Shown here: positions 35,018 to 45,000 of the stretch, piece after piece
How the letters are laid out: every line of letters starts with the position of its first letter
Numbering within the stretch: position 1 is the first letter of the stretch
DNA from: CAYZQH01 sp050300015
Lineage (GTDB): Bacteria > Pseudomonadota > Gammaproteobacteria > Pseudomonadales > Cellvibrionaceae
DNA length: 64,000 bases
Assembly (NCBI GenBank): GCA_050300015.1
Contig: JBNKWZ010000004.1
Coordinates: 62,001 to 126,000 of the forward strand
Direction of reading: 5' to 3'
Program-made: the position numbers and the translations under genes
Notes under the pieces: generated by a model
The model's database searches: none
Told to the model about the DNA's origin: nothing
The model's input: only the letters and a program-made list of their open reading frames with translations

Positions 35018-35298
35018 ATGATTGATTTGCCAAAAGCCTACCCTAGCCAATGCAGTTGAACAGCGTGAACTATTTACTTGGACGCATTCACATTATTGAT
35101 GATTAAAGAGCATAAACGCACCGCGCCAAAATGCCAAGACCCTTCGTCCTTTTTTCTCATTGGCAAGTAGACTTACTTTGGGCTGCGATACTATGAGCCA
35201 CGACCATCTTTCTTTTAGTACAATTTACATCCGCGAATCCCGTTCCAAGGGTTAGAACGAAATATTGCCGCAATTGAAACGGCATGCTTATTGTTGCA
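35018..35298. other. Cassette body with no confident gene
   Basis: 281 bp between two attC sites. A minus-strand frame (35157-35285, 42 codons from MPFQLRQYFVLTLG) is the only candidate and has no family or good ribosome site. It may be a non-coding or decayed cassette. Confidence 0.45.
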
Positions 35299-35413
35299 CA
35301 TAACGCTTTGCTAAGTTGCACCCGAAGCGGAGCGAATTTTGTGTAACAATGAGCGCAGCGAACACACAAAAAGACGCGTAGCTTTGGGTGTCAACTGGAG
35401 CAATTGGTTAGTC
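35299..35413 (-). other. attC site downstream of the 101-residue secreted protein
   Basis: Arms CATAACGC and TTGGTTAGTC; inner pairing of AAGTTGCACCC with GGGTGTCAACTGG; central ATTTTGTGT and ACACACAAAA pair. The stop codon of the gene overlaps the outer arm, as is common in compact cassettes. Confidence 0.85.
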
Positions 35414-35717
35414 ATTTTTTTGATAGTATGTATAGGCCCTGAAAGTCATCCACTCCGTTTTCAAGGCAACTAACCCCATCTGAACTATATCTAAACCTTA
35501 TTTTATTGCCCGAGTGCAACGCTGACAAAGCTGCACTATAAGCTTTATCTTGCACAGGATTACTTGATCGTATTATTCCAGAGCCGCCTCCCGAGAAAAA
35601 CACCCAAACCGAATTGTTATCGCCAACATATATTCGATCCACGTTAACTTCACACTCCGTCATCGAAATTGCCGGCAGTGAATATATCGCGACAGCTAAG
35701 CTAAAAAGTATTTTCAT
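35412..35717 (-). CDS. Small secreted cassette protein, paralogue 2
   Basis: 101 residues from the ATG at 35717 (MKILFSLAVAIYSLPAISM), which gives a proper signal peptide; an upstream in-frame start at 35744 would put extra residues in an attC. The mature part VDRIYVGDNNSVWVFFSGGG, then KAYSAALSALHSGNKIRFRY, parallels the protein at 34496-34849. Two mature cysteines (ECEV and SCLENG) may form a disulphide. Function unknown. Confidence 0.7.
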   Translation of the reverse strand: MKILFSLAVAIYSLPAISMTECEVNVDRIYVGDNNSVWVFFSGGGSGIIRSSNPVQDKAYSAALSALHSGNKIRFRYSSDGVSCLENGVDDFQGLYILSKK

Positions 35718-35735
35718 TATCTTTACCCTGTTTTT

Positions 35736-35846
35736 GATTAACACTGAGTGCAGCGGCAGTTTGTGAAGTGGTGTTTTGTGTTACAGCGTAGCGACAACAC
35801 AAAAAAGCCACTGAACAAACTGTCCGGCTGACACGTATTGTTACTA
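35736..35846 (-). other. attC site downstream of the acyltransferase
   Basis: Arms ATTAACAC and TATTGTTACTA, with central TTTTGTGTTA pairing with GACAACACAAAA. Its left 42 bases after the core are identical to those of the site at 34386, which implies recent duplication or shared origin. Confidence 0.85.
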
Positions 35847-37013
35847 TTTTGCCCCAAAGGTAAATCTCACGATTTTAAAAGGCCGAATATACAGATGATA
35901 AATACACGCGCTAATTAAGAAGCATGCAACAAGAAGAAATGCATACTTAAATTCAGCATCGTCCCGAGTTTGTACAACATAGTAGCCCACTATCACAATA
36001 ACTGTTTGGTGCAAGATATAGAAGGGATATACAGCGTTGTTACAATACGTGAGCACTTTACCACCCTTTTTTATATATCTCTTTCCATACCCGAGGATCG
36101 TCAACACCCACAACCATGAATTTACGTTAAGCAATGCCAGGTACAACCATGACATAGGATGGCCTAACCAATTATTCCATATGTTTTTCGGTTCCAACCC
36201 GTTCCACCGTACAACATTTATTGCGATGATGGATGCAAATGCCAAGCGAAATAATAGTGCTCTATTAAGCTCTATAGCTAACATAATCTGCTTATACTTA
36301 TACGAAAGCAATCCAGCAAACACAAAGAAAATAAACTGAGAGTGTCTCGCGTAATCGTGTATTAAGTCGTATGTTACCGGATAATGGACACTCAGAATCG
36401 TATACGGAATGATTGCAATTACCACAAACAAAGCGATTAGAAGTAAAGTGCTTTGAGATCCTGTCTCAAGCACAGTAATACCACGAAACTTTTGAAGAAA
36501 ACGAAACACGGGTATCGACATCATATTATAAAGAAATAGATAAGGTACAAACCAAAGGTGCAACCAGTGAAAATTTCCGTTTGGCCACCAATTAAATTGT
36601 AAAAATGTTTTATAGAACTCTAAATATGTGAAATCATTTCCTTGCAACCGTCTTTCAAAGTAAATCTGAGGCGCGACCAACAAAAATGTCCAAATCGCTG
36701 TCGGTACAATTAATCGATTAAACCTCTGAATGATAAAAGTTGTATTGGATAGTCTTTCAAGAAGAATACAAGAGATAAACCCCGACACGAAAAATAACAG
36801 AGGCATTCTAAAAAATGCCATCCAGTAATTCACCTCCATCAAAACGTTACTTTTGACAGCATTTTTTATATGCCAATCCCACTCCGCTACAAATATCATG
36901 TTTACGTGATAAACAAACATTAACAGGATCGCCACAACTCTTAAGAAGTCAATATAGACATGTCGTTCTATTTGATTTTGACTTAATGGTTCCTTTTCCA
37001 AACAATTCTCCAA
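35844..37013 (-). CDS. Acyltransferase family 3 membrane protein
   Basis: About 389 residues with roughly ten membrane helices. The N-terminal motif YIDFLRVVAILLMFVYHV carries the catalytic-type Arg and His pattern of acyltransferase-3 proteins (OafA/OpgC/NodX), which move acyl groups onto surface sugars across the inner membrane. A GPxxFFVSGF-like turn is also present (MPLLFFVSGFIS). The frame opens with TTG at 37013, but a TTG four codons later (37001) stands six bases after GGAG and is the likelier start. AT-rich codon use differs from the core genes, in keeping with a mobile cassette. Acceptor sugar unknown. Confidence 0.85.
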   Translation of the reverse strand: MENCLEKEPLSQNQIERHVYIDFLRVVAILLMFVYHVNMIFVAEWDWHIKNAVKSNVLMEVNYWMAFFRMPLLFFVSGFISCILLERLSNTTFIIQRFNRLIVPTAIWTFLLVAPQIYFERRLQGNDFTYLEFYKTFLQFNWWPNGNFHWLHLWFVPYLFLYNMMSIPVFRFLQKFRGITVLETGSQSTLLLIALFVVIAIIPYTILSVHYPVTYDLIHDYARHSQFIFFVFAGLLSYKYKQIMLAIELNRALLFRLAFASIIAINVVRWNGLEPKNIWNNWLGHPMSWLYLALLNVNSWLWVLTILGYGKRYIKKGGKVLTYCNNAVYPFYILHQTVIVIVGYYVVQTRDDAEFKYAFLLVACFLISACIYHLYIRPFKIVRFTFGAK

Positions 37014-37037
37014 TTTAGACGAGTGTGAATTTTAGGG

Positions 37038-37156
37038 CATAACGCCGTGCTTAGCCGGCCGCATTGCAGAGTGGGAGTTTGCGGGATAATGAGCGTAGCG
37101 AACCCACAAACCGTAACGGCGCAATGCAGCTGTCCCGCTTGCGCAACTTGTTAGAT
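37038..37156 (-). other. attC site downstream of the RDD gene
   Basis: Arms GCATAACGCCG and ACTTGTTAGAT (perfect GTTRRRY). Inner CCGCATTGC pairs with GCAATGCAG, and central GGGAGTTTGCGGG with AACCCACAAACC. Confidence 0.85.
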
Positions 37157-37161
37157 TACGC

Positions 37162-38109
37162 CTACTCAGCACTTTGAAGCTCCAGAGGGTTGAAATTATA
37201 TGCATGGTTAGACCAACTGGATGCGATACCTATGTCATAACCATACGTTAGGTTAATGAGAATTGTATCTTTTTGAAGAGCTTCGGGATAATTAGCGACA
37301 ACGATAATTGCTAGCCGACGGGCCAGCTCAGCATCACTAACATTGTTTGTTTTTAGAAATATCTGACTGCTTACATATGTCGTTGTTTTTGTCCCTTCAT
37401 TGGTTGAACTGAAAGTTGATGAGCCAGTGGATATGGTTGCGTAAGCAACATCTTGATCATTTGATAGTGCAGATTGGACGGACAGCATATCCTTAAATGG
37501 CTCACTCTGAGCTAGCTGAGTTGTGAAAGCCGGAACTACGGCAGCAGCCAGAAATAGTAATGCAACTATTATAAGATGAAGATTCCACACCCTTCCTGTT
37601 TCTTGCTTTTCTACATTCACATTTACAACAAAGGTGCCAACCACTAGATCATGCAGTGACTGACGAGTAACTCTATTGAATATGTATAAGTATAAAATTG
37701 AGAAAAGACCACCAAATATTATTAATGAAAGTGGATACATAAGAAAGGAAAGCATCACCTCATTAGAAAATTGCGCCCCATTTAGAAAGAACGGAATTGC
37801 CAGAATGAAGTAACGGAGTATTGATTTCCCAAGGTTTACTGGAAAGTTATTAGAATCAACCACCCTGATCTTTAAGGCCTTCTTACCTAACGTTTGACCT
37901 CCGACGATAGAGCTGTTCATGACACCGAAGTAAATGAGAGCTATTGAGAAGCCAACCAGACGCCCCCACCCTCCAATTTGAGCAAACAGGCTTTCAAGAA
38001 CTAAGCCAAGCGCCAAGCCGAGCACTCCGAGTATTAATGTGTCTATGAATAGAGCACCTATTCTTCTCCAGAAACCGGAAATCCATTTCAGTTCTACTTC
38101 TTCAGTCAT
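37162..38109 (-). CDS. RDD family membrane protein
   Basis: 315 residues. The N-terminal half is an RDD domain: FWRRIGALFIDTLILGVLGL supplies the Arg-Asp-type signature in the first helix, and two or three further helices follow (GGQTLGKKALKIRVVDSNN is the typical loop). A fourth helix near 180-200 precedes a C-terminal region outside the membrane with an unusual Ser/Thr-rich stretch (STGSSTFSSTNEGTKTTTYV). RDD proteins may carry ions, but their function is poorly known. An ATG start lies at 38109. It is a single-gene cassette. Confidence 0.82.
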   Translation of the reverse strand: MTEEVELKWISGFWRRIGALFIDTLILGVLGLALGLVLESLFAQIGGWGRLVGFSIALIYFGVMNSSIVGGQTLGKKALKIRVVDSNNFPVNLGKSILRYFILAIPFFLNGAQFSNEVMLSFLMYPLSLIIFGGLFSILYLYIFNRVTRQSLHDLVVGTFVVNVNVEKQETGRVWNLHLIIVALLFLAAAVVPAFTTQLAQSEPFKDMLSVQSALSNDQDVAYATISTGSSTFSSTNEGTKTTTYVSSQIFLKTNNVSDAELARRLAIIVVANYPEALQKDTILINLTYGYDIGIASSWSNHAYNFNPLELQSAE

Positions 38110-38138
38110 TCTTATTCCTTGCTGGATGTTTAAAGTAA

Positions 38139-38254
38139 TCTAACGCGTTGCACACTTGCGCATTGGTTGGAGTGGATTGCCGTGCAACAATGAGCGAAGC
38201 GAATGCACGGCAAGCCGCGGAGACCACTGCGTCAAGTAATGCAATTTGTTACAC
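38139..38254 (-). other. attC site downstream of the Fic gene
   Basis: Arms TCTAACGCGTTGCA and TGCAATTTGTTACA; inner ACTTGCGCATTGG with CCACTGCGTCAAGT; central GATTGCCGTGCA with TGCACGGCAAGCC. It is the best paired site of the set. Confidence 0.88.
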
Positions 38255-39604
38255 TTTTTTTTCTGTAAGCTTTGAGGCCAAATCAGACGGTGCGATATAC
38301 ATAACTGTTTTTCCGTCTTTCGACGAAAGAAAGAGCTTATAATCTATTAATTTTTGCAAATGCGATCTAGCAGTGTTTTGGGATATAGAATACGAATTTG
38401 AAACCTCTTTAGCGGTGAAAATTCTTCCGGGCTCTTTAACAGCCTTTTTTATCAGTTCTTTTTGTATAAAGTTTAGAATTTCACCCCATTTAGTTTGGCT
38501 TAATAATTCAGTAATCCTCTGAAATTCAATTACTCTGTCATTTAAATATTTTTCTAGCTCTTTGAATGCCGCCAGTATTATTTCTAATTGAAAATAGATA
38601 AAATATGTTAAATCGTTCTGGTCCGTTTCTGTATACATAAACGAAATACCATAATCCTTTGGCTTTTCTTTTAACAACTTGCTAATGGAAATATATTTAA
38701 ATAGCTTGTATTCACACTTCAGCATATACCAATAGAATAAAGCTCTTGCAGTTCTTCCATTTCCATCCCTAAAAGGATGCTCGTATCCCAACATAAAATG
38801 AAGGATAATTGCCTTAACAACTGGTGCAATAAAGGTATTCCCATTTAAACCAGAATGATCCTCATTGGCAAAATCACATATGTTAGCTAGCCGTAAGGGA
38901 ATCAATGAGTAATCCGGCGGCTGATGAGCAATATTGCCATGCCCATCTTCTACATATATGTCATTCTCCTCTCTAAACTCTCCTGGATTAACGTTATTCT
39001 CGGTCGTTCCAGCTGTAGCTATTCTATGAAACTCTAGAATTTGGTCAATTGACAGCTCCTCTTGACTAATATTCTCCGCATATTTAAGCAGAAGATAGTT
39101 ATTTAAAATCATTCTTTCATCTTCTGTTATAGGTTCTCGCTCTTCTTCAAGCATTTTCTTTGCCACTTCCCTAGTTGTCGAAGCTCCCTCCAGCTGTGCA
39201 CTTGTTATTGCCTCTTCCATAATCAAAGAAGACACTAAAAAACGATTCTGTAATCTATCGGCCCCTCCTTGATCGTCTATTGCTCCAACATTTCCCCCTG
39301 CAATTTTTACAACCTGGTGTAACATCGCCTCAAGTGAAGGCGGTGAACAATAACCAAAAGACTTACCTCTCTCATCTACCAACGGTAGGTACTTAATTTG
39401 TGAAAGCCGCTTAAATTTCACAACCTTCCAAATGTCGCCTGCCTCCTCTTTAGGGACTCGCCACTTGAGCTGGCTCCAATGTAGATATCTTCCTTTGGAA
39501 TCAGTGGCGTCATACAGCTCATAGTATCTATAGAGCTCAGAGAAATTCTTTAAATCTCGACCAGGATCAAAATCTGGCGCTTTTTCAACCACAGATTTGG
39601 CCAT
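38249..39604 (-). CDS. Fic family protein (class II, self-inhibited)
   Basis: 451 residues. The catalytic Fic loop HPFRDGNGRTAR is intact at about residue 275 (consensus HxFx[D/E]GNGRxxR). About 150 residues before it, the helix TSAQLEGA carries the inhibitory motif SxxxEG, placing it in class II with the brake at the N-terminal side of the same chain. A C-terminal winged helix (AKEVSNSYSISQNTARSHLQ) suggests DNA binding or self-regulation. Fic enzymes usually transfer AMP to target proteins. The ATG is at 39604. It heads the cassette cluster. Confidence 0.92.
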   Translation of the reverse strand: MAKSVVEKAPDFDPGRDLKNFSELYRYYELYDATDSKGRYLHWSQLKWRVPKEEAGDIWKVVKFKRLSQIKYLPLVDERGKSFGYCSPPSLEAMLHQVVKIAGGNVGAIDDQGGADRLQNRFLVSSLIMEEAITSAQLEGASTTREVAKKMLEEEREPITEDERMILNNYLLLKYAENISQEELSIDQILEFHRIATAGTTENNVNPGEFREENDIYVEDGHGNIAHQPPDYSLIPLRLANICDFANEDHSGLNGNTFIAPVVKAIILHFMLGYEHPFRDGNGRTARALFYWYMLKCEYKLFKYISISKLLKEKPKDYGISFMYTETDQNDLTYFIYFQLEIILAAFKELEKYLNDRVIEFQRITELLSQTKWGEILNFIQKELIKKAVKEPGRIFTAKEVSNSYSISQNTARSHLQKLIDYKLFLSSKDGKTVMYIAPSDLASKLTEKKV

Positions 39605-40376
39605 ATCTCAATTCCTTGGAATTGCGTTTAAGAAGAAGTTAAGTATATCAGCCCAGGGATATAACGCAATTATTTTTAATTGAGTTGATGAGGCGGGTTC
39701 TTAAGGTGTAACAATTTATTCAAGAGCGCTGACTATGTAACTCGCGCACTTTATTTTGATTATTTTGGAGTGGTGACTATGTATTTCCACCATTCATTTG
39801 GTGCATGCTCGCCAAGAACCCTTTTGCAACAACAGCTTAGGTAAAGGCGCGCTTAGACGCGAGAAATAACGAGTGCAGCTCCGCCAAATACTTAACAATA
39901 GACACTGAGGCCTACAAAATACCCTATCTAAACAATATTTAGTCGGTAATGTTGTTTTGCGTGCCAAAAAATCTGAAACCTATGTTTGTCTGGCTGTTGC
40001 TCCCTTTAACCATTCAATTTTCCTTCCCTGCTTTACCCCTCAAACCCTCTACTCAGTTAGTGATGCGATCTGTTTAGTTGTTGATATAGATGGGGTATTT
40101 GCGTGTGGATTCATAGAGACTGGATGTATTAGGCCGCGCTATGCGATGTACGTCTGCGGTAATAGCGTTCGTGGCCACCCCCTAGGTACAGCAAGTTGTC
40201 CGCGAGGACAAACGTGGCGCAATCGAGGGGTATTGCTTTTCGATAGATATGAAAATGCGTTTTCGAGTTTTAACGTTGCCTCGCTACTATTAAGAAGCAA
40301 TCTAAAAAGTTATTTTTCCGCGCCGTTTCGTGCCGCTTGCATATCGTCTACACCCGTAAGCCGCACTTTTCGAGGT
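39605..40376. other. Gene-free region between the cassette cluster and tpsB
   Basis: 772 bp. AATTGCGTT (about 39620) and AACGCAATT (about 39663) are perfect inverted arms around a 34-base gap just upstream of fic. The words TAACAATTTATTCAAGAGCG at about 39709 resemble the left half of a textbook attC. At 40349-40374 a TACACCCGTAAGCC motif recurs from near 27.6 kb. No integrase gene and no attI could be recognised. Confidence 0.5.
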
Positions 40377-42023
40377 TTAAAACACAAACGCCGTGCGCAA
40401 GTGCAACAACGATGTATCATCCGGTCCAACCCGGTTGTCATTTATGGGGTACGCAATGGCAACGTCCAAATGCCAGAGTTGTCGGTACTGATATTTCAAC
40501 TCCCAACCGACGGATGAAATGATGTCACTACCGTGCACTAAGCGGGTATCGGGGTTACGATTGAAGGCGCCGCCGTGGTCGACGAACAAGACGTTGGTGA
40601 CGGACCAGTCTGGGCTGCTTAGTGGGAGTTGATATTGTAATTCGACGTTTAATAGGTACCCAGCTGCACCGGATTTGGCCCCTAAATCGTAGCCACGCAC
40701 GGAACCTACCGAGCCGACATAAAACTGCTCGGAGCTGTCGAGAAATTTTTCGTCGCTGTATTGCAAGGCAGAGTTAAACAGCATTGCAAGGTTGTCCGTT
40801 AAAACATGGTAACGGGCAAGATTGGCAGTCCATTTGGATTGCCAATCATCCAGGCGCCCGTAATCCTCCTTCACATTAAAACGCACATATCCAAGTGCTG
40901 CGTACCAGCTACCCTTGGGAGTTAGACGGCTGACATTGAGGTTGATGGGGTAACTGCGTGAGCGTTTATCGACAAATTCGATGTCCTCCAAAAATGTATG
41001 GGACTCACTAAACTCAAAGCCCACGGAGGTGCTGATCTTCCATTCTTGATCAACATACCAAGGCTGTGTCCAATTAAAAATATGGGTTCCGGCATTGCCT
41101 GTAATGGTTTGCTCGGCGAGGGCTTGCGAAGTGAAATCCGTGCGATCGCCAATTCCGGTGTAGGAAAGTCTGCTACCGCTGTTGCCGACGGGTAAGCTGT
41201 ATTGCACTACTGCCGACACGTTGCCCTCAGTTCTAGACAGGCCAGCAGAAAGGTTGTCGCGCACCCCTGTTAAGCTGGCATTGACGTATTGCAGCCCTAC
41301 GCGGTCTTGCCCTAGAGTTTTAGAGGCGTTGTTATCGTAATACGCTTGCCAACTGTGGCGCTGGGGCTCATGGATTTTATAGTGCAAATCGGTGGTACCA
41401 AAGCGGTCGCCTTGGGCGAGCTCTACCCGTGCTTGAATATCGTACAAGCGGTTGAAGCGATGCAAAGACTCTTGCAGCGTGTTGACCTGTACCAATGCGC
41501 CTTTGTTGTGAGGTAAACGTTTACCGAGCCAATCGCTTTTGGTCGAGTTGTTTCCCTCAATGATGACGTCTCCGACAGTGCCTTCTACTAACCTAATATA
41601 GATGACCCCGTTGCTAACTTTTTGAGGTGGTAAGATCGCCTGCGCAGTCAACACACCACGCTCACGGTAAGTTCGATTGATCGATTCGACCAATTGCATG
41701 AGTTCCTCGAAGGAGACCTTTTGCCCCAAATGTGGCTTGGCCAGCTCCGTAAGGGCTTCCCGACTTAAGATCTTCGAAGATGAAAATCGGATGCTTTGCA
41801 GCACAAATTCGGCATTACTGGTATTCGCGTTTGACGCTTTGGGTTGCTCCACAATCATGTCGGCATCTAGGCGAATGCCCTCGCGTAATTCGTCTTCCAA
41901 GATACGCTGACGTTCACGCTGCTCGATACTTTGCCGCTGTATGGCCCCTGTATCGATGTTTTGGGCGAGCACCAACGGGGAGGTGCCAATCAATAGTGCC
42001 GCTAAGTAGGTTGTTGGTTTCAT
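40377..42023 (-). CDS. Two-partner secretion outer-membrane transporter TpsB (ShlB/FhaC family)
   Basis: 548 residues with a signal peptide (MKPTTYLAALLIGTSPLVLA). An N-terminal helix and POTRA region (about 70-150, FVLQSIRFSSSKILSREALT...GVIYIRLVEGTVG) is followed by a 16-strand barrel; near residue 445 the VGSVGSVRGYDLGAKSG segment contains the conserved VRGY/F tetrad that marks loop 6. It threads the partner exoprotein across the outer membrane. It lies 68 bp downstream of the tpsA stop on the same strand, a little unusual because tpsB often comes first. It ends HLRTAFVF, with the terminal Phe used for barrel assembly. Confidence 0.93.
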   Translation of the reverse strand: MKPTTYLAALLIGTSPLVLAQNIDTGAIQRQSIEQRERQRILEDELREGIRLDADMIVEQPKASNANTSNAEFVLQSIRFSSSKILSREALTELAKPHLGQKVSFEELMQLVESINRTYRERGVLTAQAILPPQKVSNGVIYIRLVEGTVGDVIIEGNNSTKSDWLGKRLPHNKGALVQVNTLQESLHRFNRLYDIQARVELAQGDRFGTTDLHYKIHEPQRHSWQAYYDNNASKTLGQDRVGLQYVNASLTGVRDNLSAGLSRTEGNVSAVVQYSLPVGNSGSRLSYTGIGDRTDFTSQALAEQTITGNAGTHIFNWTQPWYVDQEWKISTSVGFEFSESHTFLEDIEFVDKRSRSYPINLNVSRLTPKGSWYAALGYVRFNVKEDYGRLDDWQSKWTANLARYHVLTDNLAMLFNSALQYSDEKFLDSSEQFYVGSVGSVRGYDLGAKSGAAGYLLNVELQYQLPLSSPDWSVTNVLFVDHGGAFNRNPDTRLVHGSDIISSVGWELKYQYRQLWHLDVAIAYPINDNRVGPDDTSLLHLRTAFVF

Positions 42024-42091
42024 AAAGTGTTCTTCTGGTTATACGATCACGGGCCCTCAATGTCTGGGGGCCGGTTGTGTTATATCGCTCA

Positions 42092-45000
42092 TTAAAAGGA
42101 GTTGAAATACAGGTCGCATCGACCACCAGGTACGTTTGCGATTGGGATACACAACCAACTGTTGTCTTCACTGCTTTGAAATGCACACCATTGTTGCGGC
42201 GCCATTTCGTCGCATACTGTGCTTTGAATTTCCCAGTAGGTACTGGAGTCCTTCGCCATAGTGACGACTGGCTCGTTTGATTGAGTGAGAGACGTTTGTG
42301 CCATCTGCAGATTGTTCTGGTTGAGAACGGTCTGGGCGGTACTGTAATCGGCGAGCGTGACATTTTTGCCGAGCGGGCTGTCAACATCGTAGCCGTAACG
42401 ACGATACATCAAGAGTGCGTTTGTGCTGATTTTGTTGCCATCCATATCCAACCAATAACTTGGATCCGGGTTGTAAAACTGCACATCGGCATCGCTTTTG
42501 TCAAAGGAGCGGTTGTTGATCTGTGCATTGGCAGCAAAGGATTGGAAGTTTGCCAAGTCACCTTGCCCCTGCTGAACTTGTATACGATTGCCTTCGTGCT
42601 CCACGTTGGCTTCGCGGCTCGATAGCTTAGATAAGTACAGCGGGTTGCCTTGGCTGGTGGCGCTTTTCCAATCGACCGTCTCGGCCAAGCCGGAATCAGT
42701 ACCGGTGATGACAGCAGCAATACGGCCCTGCTGGCTGAACAGAATATCGGATTCCACTTCTGGAGCTTCGAGTAGGGTCAGCGAGCCTTCAGCTTCGGCA
42801 ACTGTGGTCTCACGTACTTCAATGCGTTCGGATGCAACGGCCTGCACTGTGCCGTTGTTAACCCGGGAATTGCTGATCGCGGTCGACTTTGATTGCTCAC
42901 TCATCAAATCACCGTCGTTTACCAGAGCGCTATCTACAACCACTCGGTCACCGTTGACGATCAACTCGCCATCCACAGTGGTTTGGTGAATCTCCACCGC
43001 TTGCGGTGCCTTGGCATTCAGATCGCCTTCGAAGTGTGCTTGGCTTGTGTAAGTCGATTGCGTCGCATTTAAATTGCCCTTGCCGGCAACACTGAGGTCT
43101 TCCAGCCAGATCAGCTCACCGCTGTTGATGTTGAGTCCGCTGGCTTGCTCACCATCGGGTTTAATCTGCCCTGTCATCACCACACTGCCGCTGGTATCGA
43201 CGTTCGTTTGTCCCGCAATGTCCAATTGCGCATTGGCGGAAGGTGCCACCGGAGCATCGCCGGTAAGGGCCCCATCCGGGTTGGTGAACACCCCGGGGAT
43301 GTCGACAGTGCCCAGGGCAGTGAGGTTGAGGTTACCACCGAGCACGTCAATCTTGGCCGCGGGGTCTGCGTGTATATCCTGTTCACTGCTGATATTGACG
43401 GTAAGGTCGGCACCATTTTTGGCGAGCACGTGGGCGTTCTGCGTTAACAGTAAGCTTTCGCTGGCGGCGACATCAATAGTGCCCCCCGCTTGCATCACAC
43501 CGTCAATGACCAATTGTGGGCTGCCGCCTGCAATTCGGATGTTGGCCCCAGCATCAACAGCTTTAGTCACCAGGTAACGGGGGCTCGGTGCGGCGAGGTA
43601 AATGTCTACGCCAGCATCGGCCTGAATGCCTTTCGCCTGGAATTTCTCACACAAGGGGTCGTCGGCACAGTCTTTTTCTTCACTGCCTTTTGCCTGGGTG
43701 GCAACCTCGAGGCTGTTGTCGACTTCGCCAATGGAAACTCCTGCACTCAAACGTACGTCGTCCGCAAGAATGTTCAAACTGTAGTTGTTATCACCCGGTA
43801 AGGCGTCGGTAATCGACCCGGTTGTGGTGAGCACCACCGCACCTTTCGCGCTGTAAGCGGAGGCGATAGGCAACTCGGCCCCGCTGACCACAGCGTCCCC
43901 GGTGCCGCGCAAAGTCAGGTCTTTACTAGCACTCACCCTAATGGGTTGCGCAACACTGGCAATGCCCCCCTCCCCGGCTTCAAGAATCACACTTTCTGCG
44001 CAGATATGAGCACCGCAACTGCCTGAAGTAAGAGGCGTGATGCCGTCTGCAGACTTGATGCTAATGACCTTATCGGCCTGTAATTGATTCAAGCGCACTG
44101 CCTGTTCGCTGGCCAAATAAATGTTATCCATTGCGGACACATCAAGCGCGCCATTGCTGTTCACGCCAACCACCAAGGGTGAATGGCGGGTGACCGTGAT
44201 GACATTGTCTTGAATACTGATGTCACCCACTTCGGCGCTGGCCAGGGCGACTTTTTCTTCATCGGTCAGTGCCGCCACGGTGGCGGCAGGGTTAGCGGTG
44301 TCGACGGTGATGACAAAGGTACCGCTGTTGAACCCTTTGTCGCCCACTGACGTATCGGACACCAAGGTGACTGAGTCGCCCTGAACGTTTGGCGCTTTAA
44401 GGATAGGGTTGGTGTCGGTCAGCTCTTTGAGCGCGCCGGGCTTCAGTGCCAAGCCCAGCTCTACCTCGGTCCAACTGCTGCCGTCGAGTAAGTTCGCCTT
44501 ATCGGCGTCGGTGAGTTGGTAATGATAAGTCGGGTCGTACGCACCATCCGTTAGGGCACCTAAGCTGGTGTGCAACTCATGATAAAAGTCGGTGCGCTGA
44601 GTGGCATAGACTGCAATTTTGTCCTGCATCTGTTGCTCGGTCAAAGTCTGATCCTGCTGCAAATAGGCTGCTTGGAGGGATTGCTTCTCAACGTCGCTGA
44701 CGTGATAGGTGAAGTCAGGGTTGTACACCGAAGGGTCATCCTGAGTGTTACGAATCGCCCAATAGCTGCGGTAATCCTGGGTTTTAAGGGCACCAAAGTT
44801 CTTCTCTTCGCGGGCCTGCTTCTCCTTGTTATTTTGTGTATCTTTGAGCAGTGACAAGCCATCCCAGTAGCTGATCAATTGGTCCCAGGTGCGTTGGTCG
44901 ATGGATTGATCCGGGTTGTTGTCCACAATGTCGCCGCTACTGTGTAAGACCACATCGCCACCGAGGGAGACGACTTGGTCCACCAACAAGTGCCCGTCCT

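Noticed and set aside
35157..35369. 70-codon minus-strand frame between two attC sites
   Set aside because: Its first 28 codons lie inside the attC at 35299-35413, and the rest has no recognisable features.
39957..40517. 186-codon plus-strand frame ending inside tpsB
   Set aside because: It overlaps the tpsB C-terminus antisense, has no ribosome site and no family likeness.
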